Source: Alteromonas indica
Lineage (GTDB): Bacteria > Pseudomonadota > Gammaproteobacteria > Enterobacterales > Alteromonadaceae
DNA: 64,000 nt
NCBI GenBank assembly: GCA_003056425.1
Contig: PYVY01000001.1
Location: 124,001 to 188,000 of the forward strand
Direction of reading: 5' to 3'
Of this stretch, positions 26,233 through 34,990 are shown piece after piece. Within the stretch, counting starts at the first letter, position 1; each line of letters begins with the position of its first letter. The position numbers were made by a program, and so were the translations under genes. The notes beneath the pieces were generated by a model, which saw nothing but the letters and a program-made list of their open reading frames with translations, searched no databases and was not told the origin of the DNA.

Positions 26233-27141
26233 ATGCCCTTATTATTTCGACTGTTTACTTGCTTGTTCTTGATTTTGTTTACCGTTACGGGGGTTAAGGC
26301 CAAGGCGGCTACGCCTATGAAGCAGGTTACTGTGGCAGGAGCTAAGCCGCCCCAGTCCCCGATAATGATTCAAGGGCCTATGCCCATAGAAGCCGAGTAT
26401 TTCGCTGCACTCTTGGACAATGTTGAACAGTACAGTGCCGGCAATGCGGTGTTTTACTCAGGGTACCTGAACGGTTATCCGGTGGTGGTAGTGAAAACCG
26501 GCAAAGGTTTGGAAAATACCGCAGCGGCGACCGCCATTGGCATTAGTCTTTACCACCCCAGAATAATTATTAACCAGGGAACCTCCGGGGGCCATGATCC
26601 GGCTCTCGCGGTGGGCGATATTGTGTTGGGAAGCCGCAGCGTGAATGCCAGTAACTTCAAGACCCCACACCGGGAAGCGGGCGCGGGTTCAAAGCCCCTG
26701 GACTGGATTCCGATGGATCTGATGGCCTCCCAGGGCAGCGCTGGCGAAGGTGATAGTGCCGCTGAAGCCCAGAAGTTAAGATACTATGAAGGCGATAAAG
26801 AACTGATTAGCCTGGCGATGTCGTTACAACAAAAACATTCCTCCGGCAAAGTGGTAAAAGGCACTATTGGTAGCGGTAATTTTTGGAACAATGAATTGGA
26901 TCGAATTGCCTGGCTACACCAGCACCTGGGCACCAGCGTTGAAGAGATGGAAAGTGCCTCGGCCGCGCAAATTGCCCACGCCTATGGTGTACCCTTTTTA
27001 GGTATTCGTATTTTATCTAATAATATTACTAACCAGGGCGAATACAATCCGGCCACCGCCAAAGCCTGCCAGCAGTTTGTTAAAGTGGTGGTGGAAGCTT
27101 ATATCCGCCGTCTTAAGGGCAGTGAGACCCACGCCGGATAG
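26233..27141 (+). CDS. Exported MTA/SAH nucleosidase-like protein
   Basis: A 302-aa member of the PNP/UDP phosphorylase superfamily with a clear signal peptide (about 1-26, FTVTGVKAKAA). Typical segments are VVVVKTGKGLENTAAATAI, IIINQGTSGGHDPALAVGDIVLG, KGTIGSGNFWNNELDRI, and SVEEMESASAAQIAHAYGVP holding the Glu-Met-Glu that binds ribose. LGIRILSNNI follows. The cytoplasmic MTA/SAH nucleosidase is about 230 aa and lacks a signal, so this one probably cleaves nucleosides in the periplasm. The ATG at 26233 after AAGAGA is preferred over an in-frame codon 38 triplets upstream. It is divergent from the receptor at 23887-25992. Confidence 0.82.
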   Translation: MPLLFRLFTCLFLILFTVTGVKAKAATPMKQVTVAGAKPPQSPIMIQGPMPIEAEYFAALLDNVEQYSAGNAVFYSGYLNGYPVVVVKTGKGLENTAAATAIGISLYHPRIIINQGTSGGHDPALAVGDIVLGSRSVNASNFKTPHREAGAGSKPLDWIPMDLMASQGSAGEGDSAAEAQKLRYYEGDKELISLAMSLQQKHSSGKVVKGTIGSGNFWNNELDRIAWLHQHLGTSVEEMESASAAQIAHAYGVPFLGIRILSNNITNQGEYNPATAKACQQFVKVVVEAYIRRLKGSETHAG

Positions 27142-27373
27142 CGGCCCATAGGCCCTTGCAGGCTCATTGCATAACATCGAGGTAGTTGCCGCCTTGCAGA
27201 GTAGCCCCATGGCGTATCGCCACCGGGGCAGTCCACCGTATTTTTTGCCCACGCCTTTGGTATTTCCCCTTGATAGCTGCCCTTTGGTGTGTTCATTTGA
27301 GGTATTTTTGAACCGCTGAGGGGTTAGCATGGTAGCTATAAGTATTTAATGTGACCATCTTCGGGAAAGCCTC

Positions 27374-28654
27374 ATGACCCCCTTTCTTTCTCAATGGGCC
27401 AACGCAGCCTTAACCAGTGTCGGATTCTTTTGGATGGCCCTGTGGGCTTTTGCCTTAGGCTATTTGGTATCAAGCCTGATTCAGATAGTGGTCACCCGAG
27501 AACAGATGCAACAGGTGATGCAGGGTGATTCAGTAAAAAGTATTTCCCTAGGCACCTTCTTTGGGTTTATTTCCAGCTCCTGTAGTTTTGCCGCCCTGGC
27601 CACTACCCGCACCCTGTTTGCCAAAGGGGCCGGCTTTGTACCGGCTATGGCGTTTTTACTTTCTTCCACCAACCTGGTCATTGAATTGGGCTTTGTCATC
27701 GCCATTTTTCTGGGTTGGCAATTTGTAGTAGCGGAATACATTGGTGGCGTATTACTAATTTTACTGGTGTGGTTACTGGTGACGGTCTACCGACCCACCC
27801 AATTAATTAAGCAGGTTCGCGAAAAACTGAATGAAAACAACAATAACGATGAAGATAACCCGCCGTCTATCAAGCAGCTATTAAGCTCACAAAAGGGCTG
27901 GCAAAAGCTGGGTATGAAATATGTCATGGAATGGCAAATGATCTGGCGCGATGTATTGATTGGTTTTACCGTAGCGGGTTTGATAGCCGCGTTTGTGCCG
28001 TCACAGTTTTTTGAAACGCTGTTTGTGGGTTCTGGCAACGACAACCCCGCCTTTTATGAGGTACTGCTACAAAGCGTTATTGGGCCGGTAGCAGCATTTT
28101 TTACTTTTATCGGATCGATGGGGAATATACCGTTGGCGGCCGTGCTGTTTGATAATGGTGTGAGCTTTGCCGGGGTAATGGCGTTTATATTTTCTGATCT
28201 GGTGGTGTTCCCGGTATTACGCATTAATGCCCGATACTATGGTTGGAAGCTGGCCTTGTATATTTTAGCATTGCTGCTAATAAGCCTCGTCGCTACCGCA
28301 TTATTATTGCATTACGGGTTAGCAATGTTTGACTTACTGCCCCAAGCCAGCACCGGCAAAAGTATCACTGAGCGTGATATGTTCGCGCTCGATTCAGGCT
28401 TTTTTCTAAACCTGGTGTTTATCGGAATAAGTGCGGTTCTGGTGTATTTTTGGTATCAAATGAAGCACATGAACACGGGCGGTCATGCGCATAGCCACGG
28501 GCACGCTGAGCATCAGTCTGGCACTGACTCTCAACACAGCAGCCACCAGCAAAAAGATAGCACGCCCTCTTTGAAGGCGCGTATCGAGCAGCTAATCACA
28601 GTTATTTGTATTGGCTGGCTGCTGGCCGGGCTGGGGCTGAGCCTGTTTTATTAA
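27374..28654 (+). CDS. Permease of the PF03773 (ArsP/DUF318) family with His-rich loop
   Basis: A 426-aa inner-membrane permease with about eight to ten helices. The family motif GTFFGFISSSCSFAALATTR lies near residues 58-77; a second copy-like region (SVIGPVAAFFTFIGSMGNIP) follows in the second half. Members include the organoarsenical exporter ArsP and many uncharacterised metal-related permeases. A loop near residues 370-395 is rich in His and Ser (GGHAHSHGHAEH), which suggests metal contact or sensing. No arsR or metal regulator lies adjacent, so the substrate stays open. Confidence 0.82.
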   Translation: MTPFLSQWANAALTSVGFFWMALWAFALGYLVSSLIQIVVTREQMQQVMQGDSVKSISLGTFFGFISSSCSFAALATTRTLFAKGAGFVPAMAFLLSSTNLVIELGFVIAIFLGWQFVVAEYIGGVLLILLVWLLVTVYRPTQLIKQVREKLNENNNNDEDNPPSIKQLLSSQKGWQKLGMKYVMEWQMIWRDVLIGFTVAGLIAAFVPSQFFETLFVGSGNDNPAFYEVLLQSVIGPVAAFFTFIGSMGNIPLAAVLFDNGVSFAGVMAFIFSDLVVFPVLRINARYYGWKLALYILALLLISLVATALLLHYGLAMFDLLPQASTGKSITERDMFALDSGFFLNLVFIGISAVLVYFWYQMKHMNTGGHAHSHGHAEHQSGTDSQHSSHQQKDSTPSLKARIEQLITVICIGWLLAGLGLSLFY

Positions 28655-28839
28655 GCCAGCCCGGCCAAGACAGGCGGCCGCCTGACACTGACTAAGCTAG
28701 TGTAAGCGGTGGCCCATTGCAGTATGCCCCTGATGGTTAACCAGGCAATACTGGCCAGCATTGTATTTATTTCCAGCAATTTACATTAACGCAGCGTATG
28801 CCATGGTGTGTAGCCCTACGCCTGGCTTACGGTCGCAGA

Positions 28840-30030
28840 CTATATAGCGATAAATTGCAAATATAAGAGCGCGGCCATTACGATACCGGCGCTACTTACG
28901 GCGCCCCATACCCCCATTTTTCTAACCCCGGTTTTGAGTAGATGCCATTGCGCGGGCTTATCGCGCACCCGGACAAAACGCAGTGCATATAGGTACGTTC
29001 CAGTGAGGCATAAGCTGCTAAGCAGTAACCCGAAGCCAACATAAAGCAGCTTAGTAGGGTAGCCGCCCCAGGTACCAAAATGGAGAGGATCTGCCGCCTC
29101 GCTGATACGGTGATGCAGATTAAGCTGGTATGCAAAACGCTGCGTAAGCCATTGCCCGGTCAGCGGGTCAATAGTAATACTGTTCGCTCTGTCTCTGACC
29201 AGAATACCTTCCTGTCTGCCATCTATGCGTAGGGCATCGCCAGCTTCATTAGGTAAATACCATGCGGTAGGAGTAAAGCCGGGGCGCTGCAGCGCAATAG
29301 CGGCTTCAGCCTGGGTAATCTGTGCAACCAGCGCCTCTTTACTCTGCGCCCAGTCAGCAGCTGACCAGCGCGTAACCGGCGCCGGAGCGTAGCTGGCTTT
29401 TAAACCGTTCTGCTCAACCAAATACCATAATCCGGTAAGGCCAATAACGACAATAAGCCAGCTAGACCAGGCGCCGCTGAGTTTGTGTATGTCGGCCCAG
29501 AACAGCCGACTATTCTTGCGGCGGGGCCATTGCCATAATACCTTTTTCCAATTGGGTACCAGTACCCAGCCACTGAGCAAACTTGCCAGAAGCAATACCG
29601 CCAGGCTACTTACCAGTGTAACCCCCAGCCCCAGCGGTAACATCAGGTGGCGATGCAAACGACGCAAACTGTTTTGCCAGTTCATCCACCGCCCCGTCCC
29701 GGTAGCATCATAGCTAACCGGATCAACATACACCCGGTAGCGCTGGCCCTGTGTATTGATTACCAACGCTTCAATGGCAAAACCATTATGTTCAGGCTGA
29801 TGAAGCTGAACGATACGATGACCAGCCGGAATATATCGGTTCACGACCCTATACGTTTGGGACCAATTAACCGGGTTGTTAGTGGATTGTGCACGCATCG
29901 CTGGGTTGGTCAGATAATCGAGCTCATGAGAAACCACTGCCAGCGTGCCGGTAACCAATACAAAGCAAAGCAGTATCGCCAGGTAAAACCCGGCGATACG
30001 ATGCACGCTGGACCATTGCTTTCGAGTCAT
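28840..30030 (-). CDS. PepSY-associated TM protein, probable ferric-siderophore reductase partner
   Basis: A 396-aa inner-membrane protein with four main helices (about 12-35, 145-170, 195-215, 335-360, with another near 375-393). It starts with RKQWSSVHRIAGFYLAILLC and has the conserved LHRHLMLPLG and DIHKLSGAWSSWLIVVIGLTG. Two PepSY-like segments lie in the periplasmic parts. Proteins of this family often sit next to siderophore receptors and are thought to help reduce or release ferric iron. The ATG is 9 bp after the receptor stop codon, so the two are one operon under the Fur box. Confidence 0.85.
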   Translation of the reverse strand: MTRKQWSSVHRIAGFYLAILLCFVLVTGTLAVVSHELDYLTNPAMRAQSTNNPVNWSQTYRVVNRYIPAGHRIVQLHQPEHNGFAIEALVINTQGQRYRVYVDPVSYDATGTGRWMNWQNSLRRLHRHLMLPLGLGVTLVSSLAVLLLASLLSGWVLVPNWKKVLWQWPRRKNSRLFWADIHKLSGAWSSWLIVVIGLTGLWYLVEQNGLKASYAPAPVTRWSAADWAQSKEALVAQITQAEAAIALQRPGFTPTAWYLPNEAGDALRIDGRQEGILVRDRANSITIDPLTGQWLTQRFAYQLNLHHRISEAADPLHFGTWGGYPTKLLYVGFGLLLSSLCLTGTYLYALRFVRVRDKPAQWHLLKTGVRKMGVWGAVSSAGIVMAALLYLQFIAI

Positions 30031-30039
30031 CCTGAACGA

Positions 30040-32169
30040 CTAAAACCGGTACGAGGCTTCGGCCACGACTTCGCGTGGTTCGCCGGGGAAATGGCCGTTA
30101 CGACGGCTAAATCCGCTAACCGCATAATGCTTATCAAACAAATTTTTGATGTTCAATTGCAGTGTCCATTGCTGCCATTGGGTGGTCCAGCTGGCATCCC
30201 ATACCACATAGCTTTTTACTTTCTGATTGTCCAGACTGCGCTGTTCACTAACGTAATCGGCGCCAAGCGCCACGGCTGAGTGAAGGCTTGAAAATGCATA
30301 GCGTGTCCAGATACCAGCCTGATGTTTAGGTGCGTTGGCAAATCGTTCACCCACGCCAAACGTATTTCCTGCATCGCCTTCTGCCACTACCGTCTCGTTG
30401 TAGGCATAGTTTGCGGTAACACTCAGGGCCGCAGTAAGGTCTCCAACCAACGTAAATTCTGCCCCTTCACTCTCAACTTTGCCAAAGTTAATCAGGGCTG
30501 GTTCACTAGCATTGTTTTCGCCATCTATAAACGCCGGATTCGCCATTACCAGGTTTTCTTTGTCTATCTGATAATAAGCCAGGGTTGTCATAAGGGCGCC
30601 ATCTAACCAAGATTGTTTGATGCCCAGTTCAATCTGATCCCCGGTTTCCGGCGCTAACGAGACAATTCCGGCCTCTTCCTGATCCTGGGTGTCCACCGGA
30701 TTAAAACTTTGCGAGTGGTTGATATACACCGTACTGTCAGCGCTGGCAAAATAACTTAAACCCACCCGCGGGGAAACGTTACTGTCAGTGTACGCTCCGC
30801 TATTTTCTTTACTCTGTTCGTCAAAGTAATCCCACCGCGCTCCTATCATTAATGACCATTGCGGGGCCAGCGCCAGCGTATCTTGCACATACAAACTGGA
30901 ACGGGTTCGCGTCAGGCCGTCACGGTTTTGATTAGTCAGGTTATAGGTTGCCGGGTCAGTCAGCCCATAATTCAACGAAAAAATATTTAAGTTAGCCACC
31001 CCGTCTGCTTCATAGCGCGCCCGGTAGTAATCATAGTCAGTATCGACATCATGCATATCTCCGCCAAATAGCAGATTGTGCTGGAGACCCGCCAAAACAA
31101 AATCATACGTGAAATCAACGGTCAGACTGACTTCGTCATTGGCCCGGTATTGCGCCCGGTATTCCCGCTTGATGGTTTGGTCATTGATATCCGCCACCCC
31201 GTCAAGGTTAACATCTACCCATTCCCGCGACTCATGATAGGCCTGCTCTCGCTCATTATTTAAGTAGCGAAGTGTGGTGTTAACTTTCAGGCTATCCGTA
31301 AAGTGATGCACTACGTTCGCCTGCAATACCAGCGCTTCAAGATTCTGGAAATCTCCTGCTTCATTGGCATTGTAGCGACGGCTTACCAAAAAGTTGCCCT
31401 CGTCATCCACCGGCACGCCGCGCAAACGGTTGCCGCCTAAATTTTGCTTGATGAAATCATAGGTGGTGGTTAGCGTGGTGTTATCGCTAATCAGGTAGGT
31501 TAGGCCCCCGGCCAACTCAATGTTCTCGGCATCGGCGTTATAGCGAAAGGAATCCTGTGCTTCATAAAACGCGCCGAAGCGATATGCCAGGGTATCGCTT
31601 AGCGACCCAGTTGAGTCAAACGAGGCACCGCCCAGGCTATAATTACCCACCGTTAGCTTAACTTCCTGCTGGTCGGTAAAAGCCGGTTTGCGAGAGACAT
31701 AGTTAATCATTCCGCCAGGCTCCCCACCGCCATACAATGATGCGGCGGGGCCTTTTAACACCTCTACCCGTTCAACATTGAATAACTGGGGCACGCCAAA
31801 GCCGGAAAACGGATCGCCACGCACACCATCGTAAAAAACATTGCCGTCATCACGGAATCCCCTAAAGGTAATGCCTGAATAGCTAAATTCACTGACCCCC
31901 GCAATAGAACGGTACATGTCGGTAATATCCCGCGCCGCCTGATCATTAATCAGCTGACGGGATAAGACCTGTACTGATAACGGTATCTGCATAACGTCGG
32001 CGTCGGTTTTTGTTCCTACCCGCGTGCTGGTATCAAGATAGTACTGTTGCGCCCGACCCAATACCTGGATATTTTCAATAGCAGGTTCTGGCTGTTGCGC
32101 ATAAACGGAAAACCCAGCACACAACGAGAGCGGTAATGTCGCGTAAGCAATATAAGGTCGGGAGTACAT
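30040..32169 (-). CDS. TonB-dependent siderophore receptor
   Basis: A 709-aa outer-membrane receptor of the ferrichrome/ferric-hydroxamate (FhuE/FpvA-like) subgroup. It has a signal peptide ending near AGFSVYAQ. The plug (about 45-170) has QIPLSVQVLSRQLINDQAA, FRGFRDDGNVFYDGVRGDP and VERVEVLKGPAASLYGGGEP followed by GGMINYVSRKP, all typical of siderophore receptors. The barrel closes with NLFDKHYAVSGFSRRNG and a terminal EASYRF. No extra N-terminal signalling domain is seen. I use the ATG at 32169, right before the signal sequence; the longer frame would begin inside the Fur box. A PepSY partner follows 9 bp later. The ligand is unknown. Confidence 0.9.
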   Translation of the reverse strand: MYSRPYIAYATLPLSLCAGFSVYAQQPEPAIENIQVLGRAQQYYLDTSTRVGTKTDADVMQIPLSVQVLSRQLINDQAARDITDMYRSIAGVSEFSYSGITFRGFRDDGNVFYDGVRGDPFSGFGVPQLFNVERVEVLKGPAASLYGGGEPGGMINYVSRKPAFTDQQEVKLTVGNYSLGGASFDSTGSLSDTLAYRFGAFYEAQDSFRYNADAENIELAGGLTYLISDNTTLTTTYDFIKQNLGGNRLRGVPVDDEGNFLVSRRYNANEAGDFQNLEALVLQANVVHHFTDSLKVNTTLRYLNNEREQAYHESREWVDVNLDGVADINDQTIKREYRAQYRANDEVSLTVDFTYDFVLAGLQHNLLFGGDMHDVDTDYDYYRARYEADGVANLNIFSLNYGLTDPATYNLTNQNRDGLTRTRSSLYVQDTLALAPQWSLMIGARWDYFDEQSKENSGAYTDSNVSPRVGLSYFASADSTVYINHSQSFNPVDTQDQEEAGIVSLAPETGDQIELGIKQSWLDGALMTTLAYYQIDKENLVMANPAFIDGENNASEPALINFGKVESEGAEFTLVGDLTAALSVTANYAYNETVVAEGDAGNTFGVGERFANAPKHQAGIWTRYAFSSLHSAVALGADYVSEQRSLDNQKVKSYVVWDASWTTQWQQWTLQLNIKNLFDKHYAVSGFSRRNGHFPGEPREVVAEASYRF

Positions 32170-32193
32170 AAAAAAATCTGTATAAATGAAAAC

Positions 32194-32212
32194 GCGAATT
32201 ATTATCATTTAC
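32194..32212. promoter_or_regulatory. Fur box
   Basis: GCGAATTATTATCATTTAC matches 13 of 19 positions of the Fur consensus GATAATGATAATCATTATC. It lies 25 bases upstream of the receptor start codon. It probably represses the receptor/PepSY operon when iron is sufficient. Confidence 0.75.
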
Positions 32213-32735
32213 AGATGTAATTGCAAGGTTCTTTATAACTAAAGTAGTAGGAACGCGAAAAATCTGCTGATATATAGGTTTTTATTTATGTGGGTAAAGA
32301 GACGCGAAGTATTCCGTCAGAAGGGCGGGCGAACCAACCCATAATGCTCATTCTGCCTCAATGCTGCACAGCAATGCCGCAGAGGGTATTCGCCTGGGCT
32401 AGTAAGCTGCTCCCCCCGGCAGGTTCGGCCAGTGGTAGTGGCTAATCCAGCAAAACCGGCCTCCGTGAATCGGCTAATATCACTGCCGGTGCCAGATAGC
32501 CCGGTTATTGCAGGCCCGATATACGGCTGTAACGGGCAGCAAGCTTGCCCCTTTTGCCCTGATAACATGACCTTTTGGGGCTTTATTTGCTGTTTTGGCA
32601 AGCTACTTTAACCCACACGAGGAAGGTGGCATATGGACCGATGGTGCTAGCCCGACCGTGCCAGGCTAGCATTCAGCTACGCGATACCAAGGGTTTCACA
32701 TAGCCCCCATACACGGGGTAAAGTGTGGATAAAGA
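32213..32735. other. Intergenic region without a recognisable gene
   Basis: About 520 bp between the siderophore receptor promoter and the end of the aldo/keto reductase gene. A 94-codon minus-strand frame (32317-32601) is cysteine-rich, has no clear ribosome site and resembles nothing I know, so I do not call it. No terminator is obvious. Confidence 0.45.
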
Positions 32736-33617
32736 CTATTCCGGGACGGGACGATTGAGGTTATCCTGCCACGCATTATCTGGATCGCCGCCGTAGCGTT
32801 TGTCCTGATTTAGCTGATCAATCTGGGTTAACTCCTCATCCGTTAAAGAAAAACCATCCAGCGCTAAATTCGCCGCAATATTTTCATCGCTTTCGGATTT
32901 TGGAATGGCAATACGGCCTTGCTCAACATCCCATTTTAGAATTATCTGGCCTGCAGATACCTGGTATTTTTCGGCCAACGCAGTAATGACACTATCAGCG
33001 ATGGGTTTTTCTGACTTCTCTACACCACTCCATGAACCTGTGCCCAGAGGAGACCAGCACGACACAACTATCCCTTTGCTTTCGCAGTATTCCACCAACT
33101 GTTTTTGGGTTAGATAAGGATGTAATTCAAGCTGGTTGTATACCGGTTTGATCTCGGCAAAGTCCATTAATTGCTGAATATCCTGTTTGCGAAAATTCGA
33201 TAGGCCTAACGATTTGGCTAGCCCTTCAGCGTGAAGCTTTTCCATTGCCTGCCAGGTAGGCCGGGTTTTTTCTGGATACGGCCAATGCACCAGATACAGG
33301 TCGGCATAGTCCATTTGCAAACGTTCCAGGCTTTGTTCCATCGCCCGTAAAGTAGGTTGATAACCTTGTTGCGTATCCCACACTTTGGTGGTGATAAAGA
33401 ACTGATCCCGCGCCATACCCGACTCTGCGATGGCTTTACCTACGCTGCGTTCATTACCGTAAAATGCCGCCGTATCTATATGTCGGTAACCGGCATCAAT
33501 GGCTTTTAAAATGGTGTCTTTGACAAAGCCATCATCCTGGTGCATTTCTCCGATAGCGGCGGTACCAAAGCCAATCTGGGGTATCGCCCGACCGTCTGAT
33601 AACTGAATATTTTGCAT
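32736..33617 (-). CDS. Aldo/keto reductase
   Basis: A 293-aa NADPH-dependent oxidoreductase of the AKR family. The catalytic tetrad is visible: Asp and Tyr in HIDTAAFYGNE, Lys in FITTKVWD and His in LYLVHWPYPEK. The cofactor segment IAIPKSESDENIAANLALD and SLGLSNFRKQD are also family marks. It probably reduces small aldehydes or ketones; the substrate is not predictable. GGAGAACACC places the ATG at 33617. It is 81 bp downstream of ybiB on the same strand and may be co-transcribed. Confidence 0.9.
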   Translation of the reverse strand: MQNIQLSDGRAIPQIGFGTAAIGEMHQDDGFVKDTILKAIDAGYRHIDTAAFYGNERSVGKAIAESGMARDQFFITTKVWDTQQGYQPTLRAMEQSLERLQMDYADLYLVHWPYPEKTRPTWQAMEKLHAEGLAKSLGLSNFRKQDIQQLMDFAEIKPVYNQLELHPYLTQKQLVEYCESKGIVVSCWSPLGTGSWSGVEKSEKPIADSVITALAEKYQVSAGQIILKWDVEQGRIAIPKSESDENIAANLALDGFSLTDEELTQIDQLNQDKRYGGDPDNAWQDNLNRPVPE

Positions 33618-33698
33618 GGTGTTCTCCTGATAACATAAACCAGACTGCTACCATGTAAATAGCGCAAAACCGAAGGAAGAGATCAGCTTCTGATAGAC

Positions 33699-34688
33699 TT
33701 AAGCAAAAGGCAATGTATGTTTTTTTCTGTTCTGCCACATGTCTGTAGCGCGCGCGCAGGCATGGGTATAGTCACAGTTTTCGATTAGCATTATATAGCT
33801 CGCCAGCGTTGCTATAACTGCTTGTGCAGCGTATTTGTGCGTGCTATCACCGCGCCAGTATGCCAGCATATCGGCTACATCCATCTGCTTATCTTTTAAT
33901 GCCCAACCGCTGTCGCTGGCAGGCACTACCGCCGTGCTGGTCAGCCCATCCCGGGTAATAAATAAGGTAGTTTCACGTTCACTGTTAATCTCTGGGTCGC
34001 CACCATCTCCACGAAAACACAATGCTGCATATTGAGTATATGCTTGATTAACCTTTCCGTGTTTATCATCAAGGTGGGTATGAAAGACGCCCTGAATACT
34101 GCACGGCGCAGCACTGGGGTTAAGTAACCGCCCCAAGGTGTTAGCGCACGAACGTAAGCCAAATACCTCACGTAATTTGATAATCTCGTTTAGCGGCGGC
34201 AACACATGCGACAAATCCAGATAAGTAGCATGTTGTTGCTGTAACTGGCGGCTGGCATCCTGCACATTGGTAACCGGGGCCAAACCAAGCGCTGGCAACG
34301 CCAGGCTGGCATACAAACGGCCCGAACCAGGCTCATGGGCGCCATGCATAAAAACCTTAGTGCCTTGTCCTGCCAGGCAGGCCGCTGCCAGCAAATACCA
34401 GGGTAACTGGCGCCGCTTTCCAGCATAACAGCCAATATCCACCACTACCGGCAAGGCGCGTACTACGGTATTCACCCGGGCGCGGCAGGCATCCAGAAAG
34501 CCAATAATTTCGTCTGGCGTTTCTTCGCGCGTGCGCAGCAACATTAAAAATGCGCCGCGCTGCTCGCCCGTGACGTCGCCGTCCAGCACCATTTGCATGG
34601 CAGTAAAGGCTTCATCCCTAGTCAGACTCCGACTGCCCTTCTGGCCTTTGCCGATTATTTTGATGTATTCGCTAAATGCCGCTGACAT
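33699..34688 (-). CDS. ybiB: YbiB family protein (TrpD2-like)
   Basis: A 329-aa protein with the fold of anthranilate phosphoribosyltransferase. The N-terminal helical part has LTRDEAFTAMQMVLDGDVTG and GAFLMLLRTREETPDEI, and the catalytic-domain counterpart has LREVFGLRSCANTLGRLLNP. YbiB (TrpD2) is known to bind nucleic acids and is LexA-regulated in E. coli, and it lacks the anthranilate enzyme's activity. No trp genes are nearby, which agrees with YbiB rather than TrpD. I see no SOS box upstream. Confidence 0.83.
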   Translation of the reverse strand: MSAAFSEYIKIIGKGQKGSRSLTRDEAFTAMQMVLDGDVTGEQRGAFLMLLRTREETPDEIIGFLDACRARVNTVVRALPVVVDIGCYAGKRRQLPWYLLAAACLAGQGTKVFMHGAHEPGSGRLYASLALPALGLAPVTNVQDASRQLQQQHATYLDLSHVLPPLNEIIKLREVFGLRSCANTLGRLLNPSAAPCSIQGVFHTHLDDKHGKVNQAYTQYAALCFRGDGGDPEINSERETTLFITRDGLTSTAVVPASDSGWALKDKQMDVADMLAYWRGDSTHKYAAQAVIATLASYIMLIENCDYTHACARATDMWQNRKKHTLPFA

Positions 34689-34889
34689 AGTTTCTTATTT
34701 GCTTGGGGTGGATAACGTTACTTTACCACTGCCCTTGCCCCTAGCAAAGGTGCAACCGCACTGGCGCGGGTTGAGGTGATGCGGTACCGGTTTAAACGAC
34801 CCCTGGTGCCGATAAGCCAGGCCCGGACAGTGGCTTAATCAACCGATTGCCGTCAAGCTTCAGGGGGCCGGAGGACTAGCCTATAACGC

Positions 34890-34926
34890 AAAAAAGCCCG
34901 CTGGCACGAAGGCGCAGGGGCTTTTT
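34890..34926 (-). terminator. Terminator of the SulP gene
   Basis: The arms AAAAAAGCCC (34890-34899) and GGGGCTTTTT (34917-34926) form an A/T-flanked stem about 65 bases beyond the end of the SulP gene. It may also work for the opposite strand. Confidence 0.75.
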
Positions 34927-34990
34927 CGGATAATATACCGGCCCTCAGCAACACCGGCGGGCCGGGCTTTGTGCCGTTACGGGCAAGCAG

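Noticed and set aside
32317..32601. A 94-codon Cys-rich minus-strand frame
   Set aside because: No ribosome site and no known family; its residue make-up looks like non-coding GC-rich DNA.
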